The notes beneath the pieces were generated by a model. That model was given only the letters and a program-made list of their open reading frames with translations, was not told where the DNA came from and ran no database searches. Positions 51,250-60,675 of a stretch of DNA of 64,000 nucleotides are shown here, one piece after another. Location of the stretch: positions 62,001-126,000 of the forward strand of contig NZ_JAEPWN010000004.1 of the NCBI RefSeq assembly GCF_016654005.1, given 5' to 3'. A program made the translations under genes and the position numbers. Source of the DNA: Brevundimonas nasdae (GTDB taxonomy: Bacteria; Pseudomonadota; Alphaproteobacteria; Caulobacterales; Caulobacteraceae). Numbering within the stretch: position 1 is the stretch's first letter; the number at the start of each line of letters is the position of its first letter.

Positions 51250-51330
51250 TTCGAAAGAGCCGTGCGGGGGATTATGATTAAGGGCTGGCGTGTGTGATTC
51301 GCACCGCCGGACATACGGCGGAGCACGACC

Positions 51331-52137
51331 ATGTCTTTTGACGACGACAACAAACCGGGCCGGGGCGCCTATACGCCGCCGACGGACGACGACCTGCCGT
51401 TCCGCCGCAACTCCTATGATCCGCGCAGCGGCCGCAACGTCGGCTCGGGCGGGGGCAAGGCGCCGCCGGTGACCCTGATCGTCAGCGCGGCGGTTCTGCT
51501 GCTGCTGATCGTCGCCGTGATCTTCTTCTATCGGTCGGGCATGCGCGCCTCCAACGACGCGCCGCCGGCTGTCGGCCAGCCCGTCGGCGAACTGAAGACG
51601 CCCGCGCCCATCGACGCCCAGCCCATCGACCCTGCCGCCGGCATCCGCGTCTATCGTGACGAGACGGAATCGACCGACGCGCCCGTCACCTTCACCCCGC
51701 CGCCTGAGGCGCCCGCGCCGCGTCCCGCCGCGCCGCCGCCCGTCGCCCCGACCGGCCAGGGCCTGACGCCAGCCGCTCCTGCGCCCGCCGCACCGGCTCC
51801 GCGTCCGGCCCCCGCGCCCGTCGCCGCCCCTGCGCCCAAGGCGGCGCCCGCACCGACGCCTGCGCCCGCTCCGACACCCGCGCCTGCGGCTGCGACCGGG
51901 TCGTCCGGCGTCCAGATCGGCGCCTTCTCCTCGACCGAGATCGCGGACCGCGAATACGCCGCCGTCGCCGGTCGCTTCGGCCAGTACGCGTCGGGCGCCC
52001 AGAAACGCGTGACGGAGGTGACCTCGTCCAACGGTTCGACCCTGTACCGCACCACCTTCTCGGGCCTGTCGCGTGAACGCGCGGTCGCCTTCTGCAATGC
52101 GCTGAAGGCCGCCGGTCGGGACTGCATCGTTCGGTGA
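51331..52137 (+). CDS. SPOR-domain cell-division protein
   Basis: 268 residues: a short cytoplasmic N-terminus, one membrane helix (VTLIVSAAVLLLLIVAVIFFY, about residues 48-68), a long Ala/Pro-rich periplasmic linker (about 120-185) and a C-terminal SPOR domain (GVQIGAFSSTEIADREYAAVAGRFGQY ... YRTTFSGLSRERAVAFCNALKAAGRDCIV). SPOR domains bind denuded peptidoglycan at the division site, as in FtsN. The stop overlaps the nagZ GTG start (GTGA), linking it to peptidoglycan recycling. Confidence 0.93.
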   Translation: MSFDDDNKPGRGAYTPPTDDDLPFRRNSYDPRSGRNVGSGGGKAPPVTLIVSAAVLLLLIVAVIFFYRSGMRASNDAPPAVGQPVGELKTPAPIDAQPIDPAAGIRVYRDETESTDAPVTFTPPPEAPAPRPAAPPPVAPTGQGLTPAAPAPAAPAPRPAPAPVAAPAPKAAPAPTPAPAPTPAPAAATGSSGVQIGAFSSTEIADREYAAVAGRFGQYASGAQKRVTEVTSSNGSTLYRTTFSGLSRERAVAFCNALKAAGRDCIVR

Positions 52138-53183
52138 CATCGGCAGCGATCTACGGCTGCGCCGGTCATCGGCTGACGGAGGACGAACGCGCCTTCTTCG
52201 CCAAGGCGCGGCCGTGGGGCTTCATCCTGTTCCGGCGCAACATCGACACGCCGGAACAGGTGCGGGCGCTGACGGATGAACTGCGCGCCGCGATCGGCGA
52301 CCCGGATGCGCCAATCCTGATCGACCAGGAGGGCGGACGGGTCCAGCGGATGGGGCCGCCGCACTGGCCCAAATACCCGCCCGGCGACGCCTATCTTAAG
52401 TCAACCAACGACCCGCAGGACGCGCGCGATCTGGTGCGTCTGGGCGCGCGGTTGATCGCCCATGACTTGCGCGAGGTCGGGATCAACGTCGATCTGGCGC
52501 CGGTGCTGGACGTGCCGGTTCCGGGATCTCACGACATCGTCGGCGACCGCGCCTATGGCCAGGACCCGCAGACCGTGGCCCTGCTGGGACGGGCGGCGGC
52601 GGAAGGCCTGCTGGCGGGCGGAGTGCTGCCCTGCATCAAGCACATGCCGGGCCATGGCCGCGCCTTTGCCGACAGCCACAAGGATCTGCCCACCGTCCAG
52701 GTCGATTTCGAGACCTTGAACGCCTGGGACTTCGCCCCGTTCAAGTCGCTGTCCGATATGCCCCTGGCCATGACGGCGCACATCGTCTTCACCGCCGTTG
52801 ACAAAAAACGTCCCGCCACCCAGTCGAAAAAAGCCGTGCGCCTGATGCGTGAGCATCTGGGCTTTTCGGGTCTGATCCTGACCGACGACCTGTCGATGCA
52901 GGCGTTGAAAGGATCGCTGGGTGAACGGGCGAATCAATCATTGATTGCTGGCTGCGACGTAGTCTTGCACTGCAATGGCGTCCTGTCGGAGATGCAGGAG
53001 GTCGCTGATGCGGTCGGCAAGCTGAAGGGCAGGGCCAAGGCTCGCGCCGAGGCGGCGCTTGCCCGCATCGTCCGCACGCCCGAACCGCTGGACGCCCCGG
53101 CGGCGCAGGCGCGCTTCTTCCAGTCGCTGGGCGGCAGGCTGGAGGCGAAGAAGGGGCCGGATGTGGGGGAGGCGCAGGCCTAG
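52134..53183 (+). CDS. nagZ: Beta-N-acetylhexosaminidase NagZ
   Basis: 349 residues of GH3, cytoplasmic, removing GlcNAc from anhydromuropeptides during wall recycling. LIDQEGGRVQRMGPP, NVDLAPVLDVPVPGSHDIVGDRAYG, the KH...GHG...DSH block (CIKHMPGHGRAFADSHKDLP, catalytic Asp-His) and the nucleophile Asp in LILTDDLSMQAL are all intact. GTG start overlaps the SPOR gene by 4 bp. Confidence 0.96.
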   Translation: MTSAAIYGCAGHRLTEDERAFFAKARPWGFILFRRNIDTPEQVRALTDELRAAIGDPDAPILIDQEGGRVQRMGPPHWPKYPPGDAYLKSTNDPQDARDLVRLGARLIAHDLREVGINVDLAPVLDVPVPGSHDIVGDRAYGQDPQTVALLGRAAAEGLLAGGVLPCIKHMPGHGRAFADSHKDLPTVQVDFETLNAWDFAPFKSLSDMPLAMTAHIVFTAVDKKRPATQSKKAVRLMREHLGFSGLILTDDLSMQALKGSLGERANQSLIAGCDVVLHCNGVLSEMQEVADAVGKLKGRAKARAEAALARIVRTPEPLDAPAAQARFFQSLGGRLEAKKGPDVGEAQA

Positions 53184-53189
53184 TCCCGC

Positions 53190-54008
53190 ATGACCGAGTC
53201 CTTCCAGCCCAATCTGGATTTCAACGCGGAGGAGGTCGAGGACCGCGAGGCCTTCGTCGTCGATCTGGACGGCTATGAAGGGCCGCTGCACGTTCTTCTG
53301 GCCCTGGCGCGGACGCAGAAGGTCGATCTGCTGAAACTGTCGATCACCCAGCTGGCGGAACAGTATCTGGCCTTCGTGCATGAGGCGCGGCGTCGCAACT
53401 TCGCCCTGGCGGCGGACTATCTGGTGATGGCTTCGTGGCTGGCCTACCTGAAATCACGCCTGCTGCTGCCCCGCACCGAAAAGACCAAGGGCGAGGAGCC
53501 GCCTGCCGAAGAAATGGCCGCCGCCCTGGCCTTCCGCTTGCAGAAGCTGGAGGCCATGCGCCGCGCGGTCGAACAGCTGATGGCTCGGCCCCAGCTGAAG
53601 CGCGACGTCTTCACGCGCGGCGATCCCGAGGCGACGGTGATCGTGCCGTCCGACCGCATCGACGCCAGCCTGTATGAGTTGATGAGCGCCTATGTGGTTC
53701 AGCGCCGCCGTGAAGAGGCGCGCCGCTACGCGCCCGGCCAGCGGGTGGAGGCCTTCCAGCTGGAGGCCGCGCGCGACTGGCTGCGCGAGATCATGCCCAA
53801 ACTGGCCGACTGGACCCCGCTGGAGCGCGTCGCTCCGGTCCGAGAGGATGAGGACGGACCCAGTCAGGCCAGCTATACCGCCTCCACGCTGTCGGCCAGT
53901 CTGGAGCTGGTGAAGGAGGGGGCCATGGACATTCGCCAGGCGCAGGCCTTCGCCGAGCTGTTTCTGAAACGACGTGGAAACGGCCAGCCGCTGGAGCTGA
54001 CGCCGTGA
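53190..54008 (+). CDS. scpA: Segregation and condensation protein A
   Basis: 272 residues, the kleisin of the SMC-ScpAB condensin. FVVDLDGYEGPLHVLLALARTQKVDLLKLSITQLAEQYL is the conserved N-terminal SMC-neck binding region, AADYLVMASWLAYLKSRLLLP the next helix, and the winged-helix C-terminus ends IRQAQAFAELFLKRRGNGQ. It starts six bases after nagZ and overlaps scpB by 4 bp. Confidence 0.95.
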   Translation: MTESFQPNLDFNAEEVEDREAFVVDLDGYEGPLHVLLALARTQKVDLLKLSITQLAEQYLAFVHEARRRNFALAADYLVMASWLAYLKSRLLLPRTEKTKGEEPPAEEMAAALAFRLQKLEAMRRAVEQLMARPQLKRDVFTRGDPEATVIVPSDRIDASLYELMSAYVVQRRREEARRYAPGQRVEAFQLEAARDWLREIMPKLADWTPLERVAPVREDEDGPSQASYTASTLSASLELVKEGAMDIRQAQAFAELFLKRRGNGQPLELTP

Positions 54009-54676
54009 GCGACCTGTCCTTCCAACCCGACGAGGCCGAGATCGAACGCCGGGTCGAGGCCCTGTTGTTCGCCGCCGCCGGCCCCCTGACCGCCGCCGAG
54101 ATCGCCGCCCGCCTGCCTCACGACTGCAACGTCGCCCGCGCCATCGCCGGTCTTCGCGCCCGATACGAGGGGCGCGGGGTGGAACTGGAGTGCGTCGCCG
54201 ACCGCTGGCGGTTCCGCACCGCGCCGGACCTGGCCTTCATGATGACGCAGGAGCGCGAGGAGCCCCGTCGTCTGTCCAAGGCCGCCCTGGAGACCCTGGC
54301 CATCATCGCCTACCACCAGCCCGTCACCCGCGCCGAGATCGAGAGCGTGCGCGGCGTCACCATCTCCAAGGGCACGCTGGATCTGTTGCTGGAGATGGGC
54401 TTCGTGCGGCTGCGGGGACGCAGGCGCACGCCGGGCCGCCCGGTCACCTATGCGACGACGGATCGCTTCCTGGAGCATTTCGGCCTGGCCACCCTGTATG
54501 ATCTGCCGGGCGTGCAGGAGATGAAGGCGGCGGGCCTGCTGGACCTGTCCCTGCCGGTCGGGTTCGAAGTTCCCGACCCCACCAGAGCCTCCGAGGCCGA
54601 CGACGAGGACGGCAGCCTGCCTCTGGAAGACGACACGCCCGAGTTCGCCCAGGATTTTGTCGCCGAAGACCGCTGA
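54005..54676 (+). CDS. scpB: Segregation and condensation protein B
   Basis: 223 residues. Two winged helices: RRVEALLFAAAGPLTAAEIAARLP and LSKAALETLAIIAYHQPVTRAEIESVRGV, followed by LLLEMGFVRLRGRRRTPGRPVTYATTDRFLEHFGL, the ScpB signature. GTG start within the scpA stop (GTGA). In Caulobacter relatives tatA/B/C usually follow; here an unrelated histidine kinase follows instead. Confidence 0.95.
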   Translation: MSDLSFQPDEAEIERRVEALLFAAAGPLTAAEIAARLPHDCNVARAIAGLRARYEGRGVELECVADRWRFRTAPDLAFMMTQEREEPRRLSKAALETLAIIAYHQPVTRAEIESVRGVTISKGTLDLLLEMGFVRLRGRRRTPGRPVTYATTDRFLEHFGLATLYDLPGVQEMKAAGLLDLSLPVGFEVPDPTRASEADDEDGSLPLEDDTPEFAQDFVAEDR

Positions 54677-54728
54677 AACGCCCGCCGTTCATCTTGTCTT
54701 ATCGGACATCGGCTAGGGGCGTCCGACA

Positions 54729-56360
54729 ATGGGCAGGGTTTCAGTAAAGTCGAGCGGGCGCGCGTGGGGCGCCTTCAGGATCGCGGTGATCCTGATTGTA
54801 TCGACCGCGATCGGCATGGTCGCCATTCTGGGCGTGGTCAGTCAGGGCATCGACGCCCATCAGCGCGTCAAGGAAGAGAACCTGGTCAAGCTGCGTCTGG
54901 GACGGGCGCTGGAGATCATCGGCGAAGACCTGACGACCGCCTCAACCTGGAACGAGGCCGTGGACCATATGGCCGTGGGCGACGACGTCTGGTTCGATCG
55001 CTTCCTCGGCGCCTTCTATGAGGCCCAGCACAGCCATCTGGCGACCCTGGGCTACGACAGCGCGGGCCGCCTTTTCCGCATCAGCAAGGACGGGGCCCCT
55101 GCGGGCGCCAGCAGCGATGACCCCTTCGCCCGCGCCGCACGCCCGCTGGTCGATCAGGTTCGTGCGGACGCGGCAGGGCGTGACGCCTCGACAGTGGCCA
55201 TGGGCGCGGTCCGGCTGAAGTCGGCCTTCGTGCGGATCGACGGGACGGTCTATCTGCTGGGCGTCTCGACCGTGGTGCGCCACACGGCGGACGGGCCGGT
55301 TCCCGCCGCTGATCCCGTGGTGGCGTCGTTCAAGGCCTTCCCCGCCGAAATCGCGCCGCTGAAGACGCGATTCTCGCTGGAGGACGTGCAGTTCCAGCCC
55401 GGCGACGCCCCGACGCCGCACGGCATGGCCGGGGTTGAGGTGCGCGACGGACAGGGCCAGTTGTTGGGCAAGGTGATCTGGAAGCCGGAGCGTCCGGGCT
55501 ACCAGATCCTGACCCAGGCTGGATCGCTGATGCTGTTGCTGCTGGCGGTGATGATCGTCGGCGGCGCGGTGCTGTTGGGGCGGATGGTCAGCGACGTGCG
55601 GCGTCTGCGGGCGTCAGAGGCGGCGCTGTCGGCGGCGCTGGAGCGGGCCGAGGCGGCCAATGCGGCCAAGACGCGCTTCCTGTCCAACATCAGCCACGAA
55701 CTGCGCACGCCCCTGAACGGGGTTCTGGGCATGGCCGAGGTGATCGGCGCCGATCTGGTCACCCCGCAACAGCGCGACCGGCTGGATATCCTGAAGGCGT
55801 CGGGCCAGCAGCAGTTGCGCCTGATCGAGGAGTTGCTGGACGTGGTGCGCCTGCGCGACGGGGCGGTGACGCTGGAGACGCGGCCTTTCCGGCCGGAAAA
55901 CCTGCTGCGTCGTCTGGCTTCCGACTATCGCGGGGCGGCGGGCGCCAAGGGGCTCAAGCTGAAGATCGAGGCGGCCAAGGGCGAATGGATGGGCGACGCC
56001 ATCCATGTCGAGAAACTGCTGGCGGCCCTGACCGACAACGCCATCCGCTTCACCAGCAAGGGCGGCGTGACGCTGCGGGCGATCGGCGGCGACGGTCTGG
56101 TGCTGGAGGTTCAGGACACGGGGCCTGGCATGGCCGCCGCAGAGGTCGAACGCCTGTTCGAAGCTTTCACCCAGGGCGACGACAGCAACACCCGCAGCGC
56201 CGACGGTCTTGGCCTGGGCCTGACCGCCGCCCACGGTCTGGCGGCCCTGATGGGCGGTCGGATCGAGGTGACCAGCACGCCGGGGCAGGGCAGCCTTTTC
56301 CGCGTGATCCTGCCCCTTCAGCCCGTGACGGTCAGGCCGTCAACAGACGCGGCAGTTTGA
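54729..56360 (+). CDS. Membrane sensor histidine kinase with CHASE4-like domain
   Basis: 543 residues. An N-terminal membrane helix ([23 protein letters not shown]), a periplasmic CHASE4-like domain ([44 protein letters not shown]), a second helix ([20 protein letters not shown]), a coiled linker, HisKA with phospho-acceptor His323 ([18 protein letters not shown]), and HATPase_c with N-box ([14 protein letters not shown]), VQDTGPGM and [18 protein letters not shown]. There is no receiver domain and no response regulator beside it, so it is an orphan. CHASE4 sensors detect unknown ligands. Its 3' end overlaps convergent ispH by 29 bp. Confidence 0.9.
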   Translation: MGRVSVKSSGRAWGAFRIAVILIVSTAIGMVAILGVVSQGIDAHQRVKEENLVKLRLGRALEIIGEDLTTASTWNEAVDHMAVGDDVWFDRFLGAFYEAQHSHLATLGYDSAGRLFRISKDGAPAGASSDDPFARAARPLVDQVRADAAGRDASTVAMGAVRLKSAFVRIDGTVYLLGVSTVVRHTADGPVPAADPVVASFKAFPAEIAPLKTRFSLEDVQFQPGDAPTPHGMAGVEVRDGQGQLLGKVIWKPERPGYQILTQAGSLMLLLLAVMIVGGAVLLGRMVSDVRRLRASEAALSAALERAEAANAAKTRFLSNISHELRTPLNGVLGMAEVIGADLVTPQQRDRLDILKASGQQQLRLIEELLDVVRLRDGAVTLETRPFRPENLLRRLASDYRGAAGAKGLKLKIEAAKGEWMGDAIHVEKLLAALTDNAIRFTSKGGVTLRAIGGDGLVLEVQDTGPGMAAAEVERLFEAFTQGDDSNTRSADGLGLGLTAAHGLAALMGGRIEVTSTPGQGSLFRVILPLQPVTVRPSTDAAV

Positions 56361-57303
56361 AGGTCACCGTCTCGCGCGCGCCGCCGTCTTCGGTGACCGT
56401 GGCGTCGAAGCGGGCGCGGATGGCGTCAACCAGGGCCTCGATCAGCGGTTCGGGGGCCGATGCCCCTGCGGTGACCCCGACCGTCTGAACCCCGTCGAAC
56501 CAGCTCCAATCCACCTGAGAGGCGTCATCGACCAGATAGGCGGCGTGGGCGCCCGCGCGCACCGCCACCTCGACCAGCCGGGCCGAGTTGGACGAGTTCT
56601 TGGATCCGACCACTAGCACCAGCTGGCACCCTTCGCCCAGGGTCTTCACCGCCTCCTGCCGATTGGTGGTGGCGTAGCAGATGTCTTCCTTGTGCGGATC
56701 GGGCAGTTCGGGGAAGCGGCGTTTCAGAACCTTCAGAATGCCCGCCGTGTCGTCCACCGACAGGGTGGTCTGGGTCGCATAGGCCAGCGGCGCGTCGCCG
56801 GGACGTTCAAAGGCTTCGGCGTCGGCCTCGGTCTCGACCAGGCTGATGGCGCCTTCGGGCAACTGGCCCATGGTGCCGATCACTTCAGGGTGGCCCGCGT
56901 GGCCGATCAGGATGATGTGGCGGCCCGCATTATGGTGGCGCTCGGCCTCGACGTGGACTTTCGACACCAGCGGGCAGGTGGCGTCTAGGAACAGCAGTTC
57001 GCGCGCGCGGGCGTTGGCGGGCACGGACTTGGGCACGCCGTGGGCCGAAAACACGACCGGGCGGTCGTCGGGGCATTCGTCCAGCTCCTTGACGAAGACC
57101 GCGCCCATCGCCTTCAGCCGCTCGACGACGTGGCGATTGTGCACGATCTCATGGCGCACATAGACCGGAGCGCCGAATCTCTCGATCGCCCGCTCAACGA
57201 TCTGGATCGCCCGATCCACCCCGGCGCAAAAGCCGCGCGGCGTCGCCAGACGGACGGAAATGGGGCGCAACGGCGAAGCTGGGGGAGGGACGTGGGCGTT
57301 CAT
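56332..57303 (-). CDS. ispH: 4-hydroxy-3-methylbut-2-enyl diphosphate reductase
   Basis: 323 residues. Last step of the MEP pathway, making IPP and DMAPP. The three cysteines that hold the [4Fe-4S] cluster are in [27 protein letters not shown] and [13 protein letters not shown]. The E-HxH segment [14 protein letters not shown] and [14 protein letters not shown] are also conserved. It is transcribed away from the ATP synthase operon. Confidence 0.97.
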   Translation of the reverse strand: MNAHVPPPASPLRPISVRLATPRGFCAGVDRAIQIVERAIERFGAPVYVRHEIVHNRHVVERLKAMGAVFVKELDECPDDRPVVFSAHGVPKSVPANARARELLFLDATCPLVSKVHVEAERHHNAGRHIILIGHAGHPEVIGTMGQLPEGAISLVETEADAEAFERPGDAPLAYATQTTLSVDDTAGILKVLKRRFPELPDPHKEDICYATTNRQEAVKTLGEGCQLVLVVGSKNSSNSARLVEVAVRAGAHAAYLVDDASQVDWSWFDGVQTVGVTAGASAPEPLIEALVDAIRARFDATVTEDGGARETVTFKLPRLLTA

Positions 57304-57459
57304 GCCCGGAACCTAGTCGTTCGTGGTCGTTATCGCCATCTGGACAAGGGCTTGCGCACAACAGATTCTACCGCCTGAAAGAGCGGCGCATCGTCACGGC
57401 TTGTCCACAGTCGACGAAAGTCGAACTTCTACAAAGGTTTAGGTGATGTTCACGACGCC

Positions 57460-57488
57460 TTGACCTAGCAGCCGCTCACGATTAGTTT
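57460..57488 (+). promoter_or_regulatory. Candidate sigma-70 promoter of the atp F0 operon
   Basis: TTGACC (57460-57465) is followed after 17 bp by TAGTTT (57483-57488) in the 240-bp gap upstream of atpI. The -35 is good, the -10 poor; the leader would be about 50 nt. The rest of the gap shows no other gene. Confidence 0.35.
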
Positions 57489-57543
57489 CCGCGCCGAATT
57501 CAGACCCCGTCGCGGCTCAGCCGGGACGCTGAGCAACAAACCC

Positions 57544-57909
57544 ATGACCACCCCGACGGAATCGCGTGAAGAGGCGATCAAACGCCTCAACAAACGTGCA
57601 TCCGACTTGGCGGAGGCCACGGCTACGAAGACGTCTGAAGCCCTCTCGGCCCAGGCGGTTTCCAGTCAGGCCTATAAGATCATCGCCGAATTGCTCGGCG
57701 GCGTCTTTCTGGGCTTGGGGCTGGGTTTCGGAGCGGACCGACTGTTCGGGACCAATCCGTGGGGGCTGATCAGCGGTGTCCTTCTGGGCTTCGCATTGTC
57801 GATTTACATGGCGCGCCGCACGGCCAACCGGCTGATGGCGCAAGCGAAGGCGAGCGGGCTCGAAGAGAAATCGATCCCATTCGACGACGAGGAAGACGAG
57901 GACCGATAG
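57544..57909 (+). CDS. atpI: ATP synthase subunit I
   Basis: 121 residues. AtpI/AtpQ family: cytoplasmic N-terminus, two membrane helices (KIIAELLGGVFLGLGLGFGADRLFG and GLISGVLLGFALSIYMARR) with the GxGFGADRLFGT signature, and a charged acidic tail (IPFDDEEDEDR). It assists c-ring assembly and Mg2+ handling. First gene of the F0 operon, four bases before atpB. Confidence 0.92.
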   Translation: MTTPTESREEAIKRLNKRASDLAEATATKTSEALSAQAVSSQAYKIIAELLGGVFLGLGLGFGADRLFGTNPWGLISGVLLGFALSIYMARRTANRLMAQAKASGLEEKSIPFDDEEDEDR

Positions 57910-57913
57910 GCTT

Positions 57914-58702
57914 ATGGCCGATCCGATTCATCAGTTTCAGATTCAAAAGGTCGTCGACCTCGGCGCCGTGAATCTGCCCGTGTTCGGTCATACCGAACTG
58001 GCGATCACGAACTCGCACATCGCGATGACGGCTGCCTTTGTGGCCATTGTCCTGTTCCTGCAGTTCGTGACGTCGGGCGCCAAGGTGGTGCCGGGGCGTC
58101 TGCAGACGGCGGGTGAAAGCCTGTTCGACATGATCGACGGCGTGACCGATTCGATCATCGGTCATGACGGCCGCAAGTATTTCCCGTTCGTCTTCACCCT
58201 GTTCCTGCTGGTGCTGGCGATGAACCTGCTGGGGATGTTCCTCAGCTTCACCCCGACGTCGCAGCTGGCCGTCACGGTCACCTTCGCGGCCCTGACCATC
58301 CTGCTGGTCATCGGCGTGGGCTTCATCAAGAACGGCCTGGGCTTCTTCAAGCTGTTCTGGCCGATGAGCGCGCCTCTGATCCTGCGTCCGGTCGTCGGCG
58401 CTATCGAGTTCCTGTCCTTCCTGCTGCGTCCGGTCACCCTGGCCCTTCGTCTGTTCGGCAACATGCTGGGCGGCCACGTGGCGCTGAAGATCTTCGCCGG
58501 CTTCGTCGTCGCCCTGGGCGCTGGCGCCTTCGTCGGCGAGGGCCTGGGCATCTGGGGCCTGCCGGTCGCCGCCCTGTCGATGGTCGGCGTCGTGGCCATC
58601 ACCGCTCTCGAATTCCTCGTCGCCTTCCTGCAGGCGTTCGTGTTCGCCGTTCTGGCCAGCATCTACCTCAATGATGTGGTCAACCTGGGTGAAGGCCACT
58701 AA
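57914..58702 (+). CDS. atpB: ATP synthase F0 subunit a
   Basis: 262 residues. The proton half-channel subunit. The essential Arg is in RPVTLALRLFGNMLGGH, and the polar residues of the last helix are in AVLASIYLNDVVN. Other blocks (MNLLGMFLSFTPTSQLAVT, FVAFLQAFVFAVL-like end) match the alphaproteobacterial a subunit. A 5-bp hairpin (CGGAC/GTCCG) follows. Confidence 0.95.
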   Translation: MADPIHQFQIQKVVDLGAVNLPVFGHTELAITNSHIAMTAAFVAIVLFLQFVTSGAKVVPGRLQTAGESLFDMIDGVTDSIIGHDGRKYFPFVFTLFLLVLAMNLLGMFLSFTPTSQLAVTVTFAALTILLVIGVGFIKNGLGFFKLFWPMSAPLILRPVVGAIEFLSFLLRPVTLALRLFGNMLGGHVALKIFAGFVVALGAGAFVGEGLGIWGLPVAALSMVGVVAITALEFLVAFLQAFVFAVLASIYLNDVVNLGEGH

Positions 58703-58764
58703 GGCCGGACCTCAGTCCGAACTCTCTGTTTTCAACCAACCTGACTTAAACAAGGATACTCACC

Positions 58765-58989
58765 ATGGAAGCTGAAGCCGCCAAGTACATCGGCGCCGGC
58801 CTGGCCACCCTCGGCATGATCGGTTCGGCCATCGGCGTGGGCAACATCTTCGCCAACTTCCTGAACGGCGCCCTGCGCAACCCGTCGGCCGCTGGCTCGC
58901 AAGTCGGCAACCTGTTCGTGGGCGCGGCTCTGGCCGAAGCTCTGGGCATCCTGGCCTTCGTGCTCGGCATCCTGATCCTGAACTCCTAA
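58765..58989 (+). CDS. atpE: ATP synthase F0 subunit c
   Basis: 74 residues, two membrane helices with the polar loop RNPSA. The proton-carrying carboxylate is the Glu in [18 protein letters not shown] lies before the ATG, the strongest ribosome-binding site in the operon, consistent with the many copies needed in the c-ring. The Gly-rich first helix ([17 protein letters not shown]) fits a proton- rather than Na+-driven ring. Confidence 0.96.
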   Translation: MEAEAAKYIGAGLATLGMIGSAIGVGNIFANFLNGALRNPSAAGSQVGNLFVGAALAEALGILAFVLGILILNS

Positions 58990-59005
58990 TCCATTTAGGA
59001 TTCAG

Positions 59006-59043
59006 GGCGGCGGCGGTCTCTCGCTGAGGTCGCCGCCGCCTTT
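59006..59043 (+). terminator. Strong hairpin after atpE
   Basis: GGCGGCGGCG (59006-59015) pairs with CGCCGCCGCC (59031-59040), followed by TTTC, in the 79-bp gap after atpE. It may partially terminate or stabilise the atpI-atpB-atpE message, raising c subunit over b and b'. Confidence 0.55.
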
Positions 59044-59068
59044 CTGCATTTACGAACGAACGGACACC

Positions 59069-59611
59069 ATGGCCGCTCCCAATCCTCACGACACGCACGC
59101 CACGACCGAGGCTGAAGGCCACGGCAGCGGCGGTCTGCCCCAGTTCCAGACTGAGCACTGGGCCGGTCAGATCGGCTATCTGCTGGTCCTGTTCTTCGTC
59201 CTCTATATCCTGATCGCCAAGGTCTTCGGCCCGCGCCTGCGTCGCGTGATGGACGAGCGCCGCGATACGATTTCCAGCGCCGTCGCCACGGCCCGCCAGG
59301 TCCAGACCGAAGCCGCCGAACAGGCTGCTGCGGCCAAGGCCGAGGTCGACAAGGCCCGCGCCGACGCCCGCGCCACCGCCGCCGCCGCCAAGGCGCGCGT
59401 CACGGAAGAAGCCAACGCCCGTCAGGCGGCGGAAGAAGCCGTCGTCAACGCCCGCATAGCCGAGGCGGAAGCCTCGATCGGCAAGACGCGCGACGCCGCC
59501 ATGGCCAATGTCTCGACCATCGCTGCGGACACCACCGCCGCCATCGTCGAGCGTCTGACCGGCAAGACCGCAACGGCTGCTGAACTGACCGCCGCCAAGG
59601 GAGCCGCCTGA
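59069..59611 (+). CDS. atpF2: ATP synthase F0 subunit b'
   Basis: 180 residues. An N-terminal cytoplasmic His-rich segment (PHDTHATTEAEGHGSGGLPQF), one membrane helix (IGYLLVLFFVLYILIAKVFGP) and a long Ala-rich coiled-coil stalk. The LRRVMDERRDTISSAV segment after the helix is characteristic of b'. It pairs with the b subunit as the peripheral stalk. It overlaps atpF by one base (TGATG). Confidence 0.93.
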   Translation: MAAPNPHDTHATTEAEGHGSGGLPQFQTEHWAGQIGYLLVLFFVLYILIAKVFGPRLRRVMDERRDTISSAVATARQVQTEAAEQAAAAKAEVDKARADARATAAAAKARVTEEANARQAAEEAVVNARIAEAEASIGKTRDAAMANVSTIAADTTAAIVERLTGKTATAAELTAAKGAA

Positions 59612-60126
59612 TGAACCTGATCTTCGAACCCGGCATCTGGAGCTTCGCCAACCCGGAGATCTGGGTCGGCATCGGCCTGCTGATCTTCTTCGGCATCCTG
59701 ATTGCAGCCGGCGTGCCCAAGCTGGTCGGCAGTCAACTGGACGCCAAGGCCGCCAAGATCCAGGACGACCTGGACGAAGCCGCCCGCCTGCGCGCCGAAG
59801 CCGAAGCCCTGCTGGCCCAGATCCGCAAGGAGAAGGTCGAGGCTGAAGCCCAGGCCGCCGACATGATGGCCGCCGCCGAAGCCGACGCCCGCCGTCTGGA
59901 AGTCGAGGCCAAGGCCAAGCTGGAAGAGACCCTGGCCCGTCGTCAGAAGATGGCCGAGACCCGCATCGCCCAGGCAGAAGCCCAGGCTGCTGCTGAAGTG
60001 AAGGCCGCTGCTGTCGATCTGTCCGCCAAGGCTGCGGAACAGATTCTGGCCGCCCGTTTGTCGGGTCAGTCCAAGGACCCGCTGCTGGACGCCGCCATCG
60101 CTCAGATCGGCGACCGCCTGAACTGA
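59611..60126 (+). CDS. atpF: ATP synthase F0 subunit b
   Basis: 171 residues. Membrane helix IWVGIGLLIFFGILIAAGVP, then a long helical stalk (LDAKAAKIQDDLDEAARLRAEAEALLAQIRKEK) and the C-terminal delta-binding region (AEQILAARLSGQSKDPLLDAAIAQIG). Last gene of the F0 operon; F1 genes are elsewhere, as usual in alphaproteobacteria. A bidirectional terminator follows. Confidence 0.95.
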   Translation: MNLIFEPGIWSFANPEIWVGIGLLIFFGILIAAGVPKLVGSQLDAKAAKIQDDLDEAARLRAEAEALLAQIRKEKVEAEAQAADMMAAAEADARRLEVEAKAKLEETLARRQKMAETRIAQAEAQAAAEVKAAAVDLSAKAAEQILAARLSGQSKDPLLDAAIAQIGDRLN

Positions 60127-60153
60127 TCGCGACGCGCAAGCATCGAACGAAAA

Positions 60154-60190
60154 AAAAGGGCCCCGGCGTCGCTGTCGGGGCCCTTTTCTT
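60154..60190. terminator. Bidirectional rho-independent terminator
   Basis: AAAAGGGCCCCG (60154-60165) pairs with CGGGGCCCTTTT (60176-60187) around a 10-nt loop, with an A-run on the left and T-run on the right. It should end both the atp F0 operon and the convergent membrane-protein gene. This is the best terminator in the window. Confidence 0.9.
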
Positions 60191-60207
60191 ATGTCTGACG
60201 GATCAGG

Positions 60208-60675
60208 TCAGTGGGCGTGTGCGCCGCCGATGACCGTGGCGCCGCGCTTTTCACGCGCGACGAGCCGGGCATAGACATTGCCCAGCACGATCCCGAACAC
60301 CGCATGGGTGATCAGCAGCCAGGCGATGGTGCCGAACCCTGATCCCGCGGTGAAGGTGCGGTAGTCGCCGAACATCATCACGCCCAGCATCATCAGAACC
60401 CAGGCGCCGACGGCGAAGACGATGCCCTTGGTTTCGGGCGTGTCCGTCGGCAGACGGGGGCACAGCACCCCGAACAGCGGACCCAGGATGAAGATGCCGC
60501 TGAAGACGTGGATGGCCCAGCCGACGGCCAGGTTGCCCGGCATGCCGATCATGCTGGCGATGACCCCCTGGAAGGGATCAAACCAGTTGAGGAACATGTT
60601 CGGGATCTCAAGCAAGGATACGGCGATGGTCGCGACGACGCCCGCGATCAGGCCTTTTTTTACGCGTGACATCAT
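60208..60675 (-). CDS. Small four-helix membrane protein (DUF6789-like)
   Basis: 155 residues from ATG 60675, with GGGAGG upstream; ATG 60672 is the alternative. Four membrane helices: KKGLIAGVVATIAVSLLEIP, NLAVGWAIHVFSGIFILGPLFG, GIVFAVGAWVLMMLGVMMFG and IAWLLITHAVFGIVLGNVYARL. The C-terminal tail is His-containing (GGAHAH). I recall similar proteins as DUF6789 members of unknown function, found near respiratory genes. Confidence 0.75.
   Translation of the reverse strand: MMSRVKKGLIAGVVATIAVSLLEIPNMFLNWFDPFQGVIASMIGMPGNLAVGWAIHVFSGIFILGPLFGVLCPRLPTDTPETKGIVFAVGAWVLMMLGVMMFGDYRTFTAGSGFGTIAWLLITHAVFGIVLGNVYARLVAREKRGATVIGGAHAH

Noticed and set aside
51690-51900. Possible tandem repeat array
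   Set aside because: It is the Ala/Pro-rich linker of the SPOR protein; the DNA repeats are irregular and codon-level only.
57396-57408. DnaA box-like TTGTCCACA near atpI
   Set aside because: A single nine-mer with one mismatch, without clustering or an AT-rich unwinding element, is not evidence for an origin.
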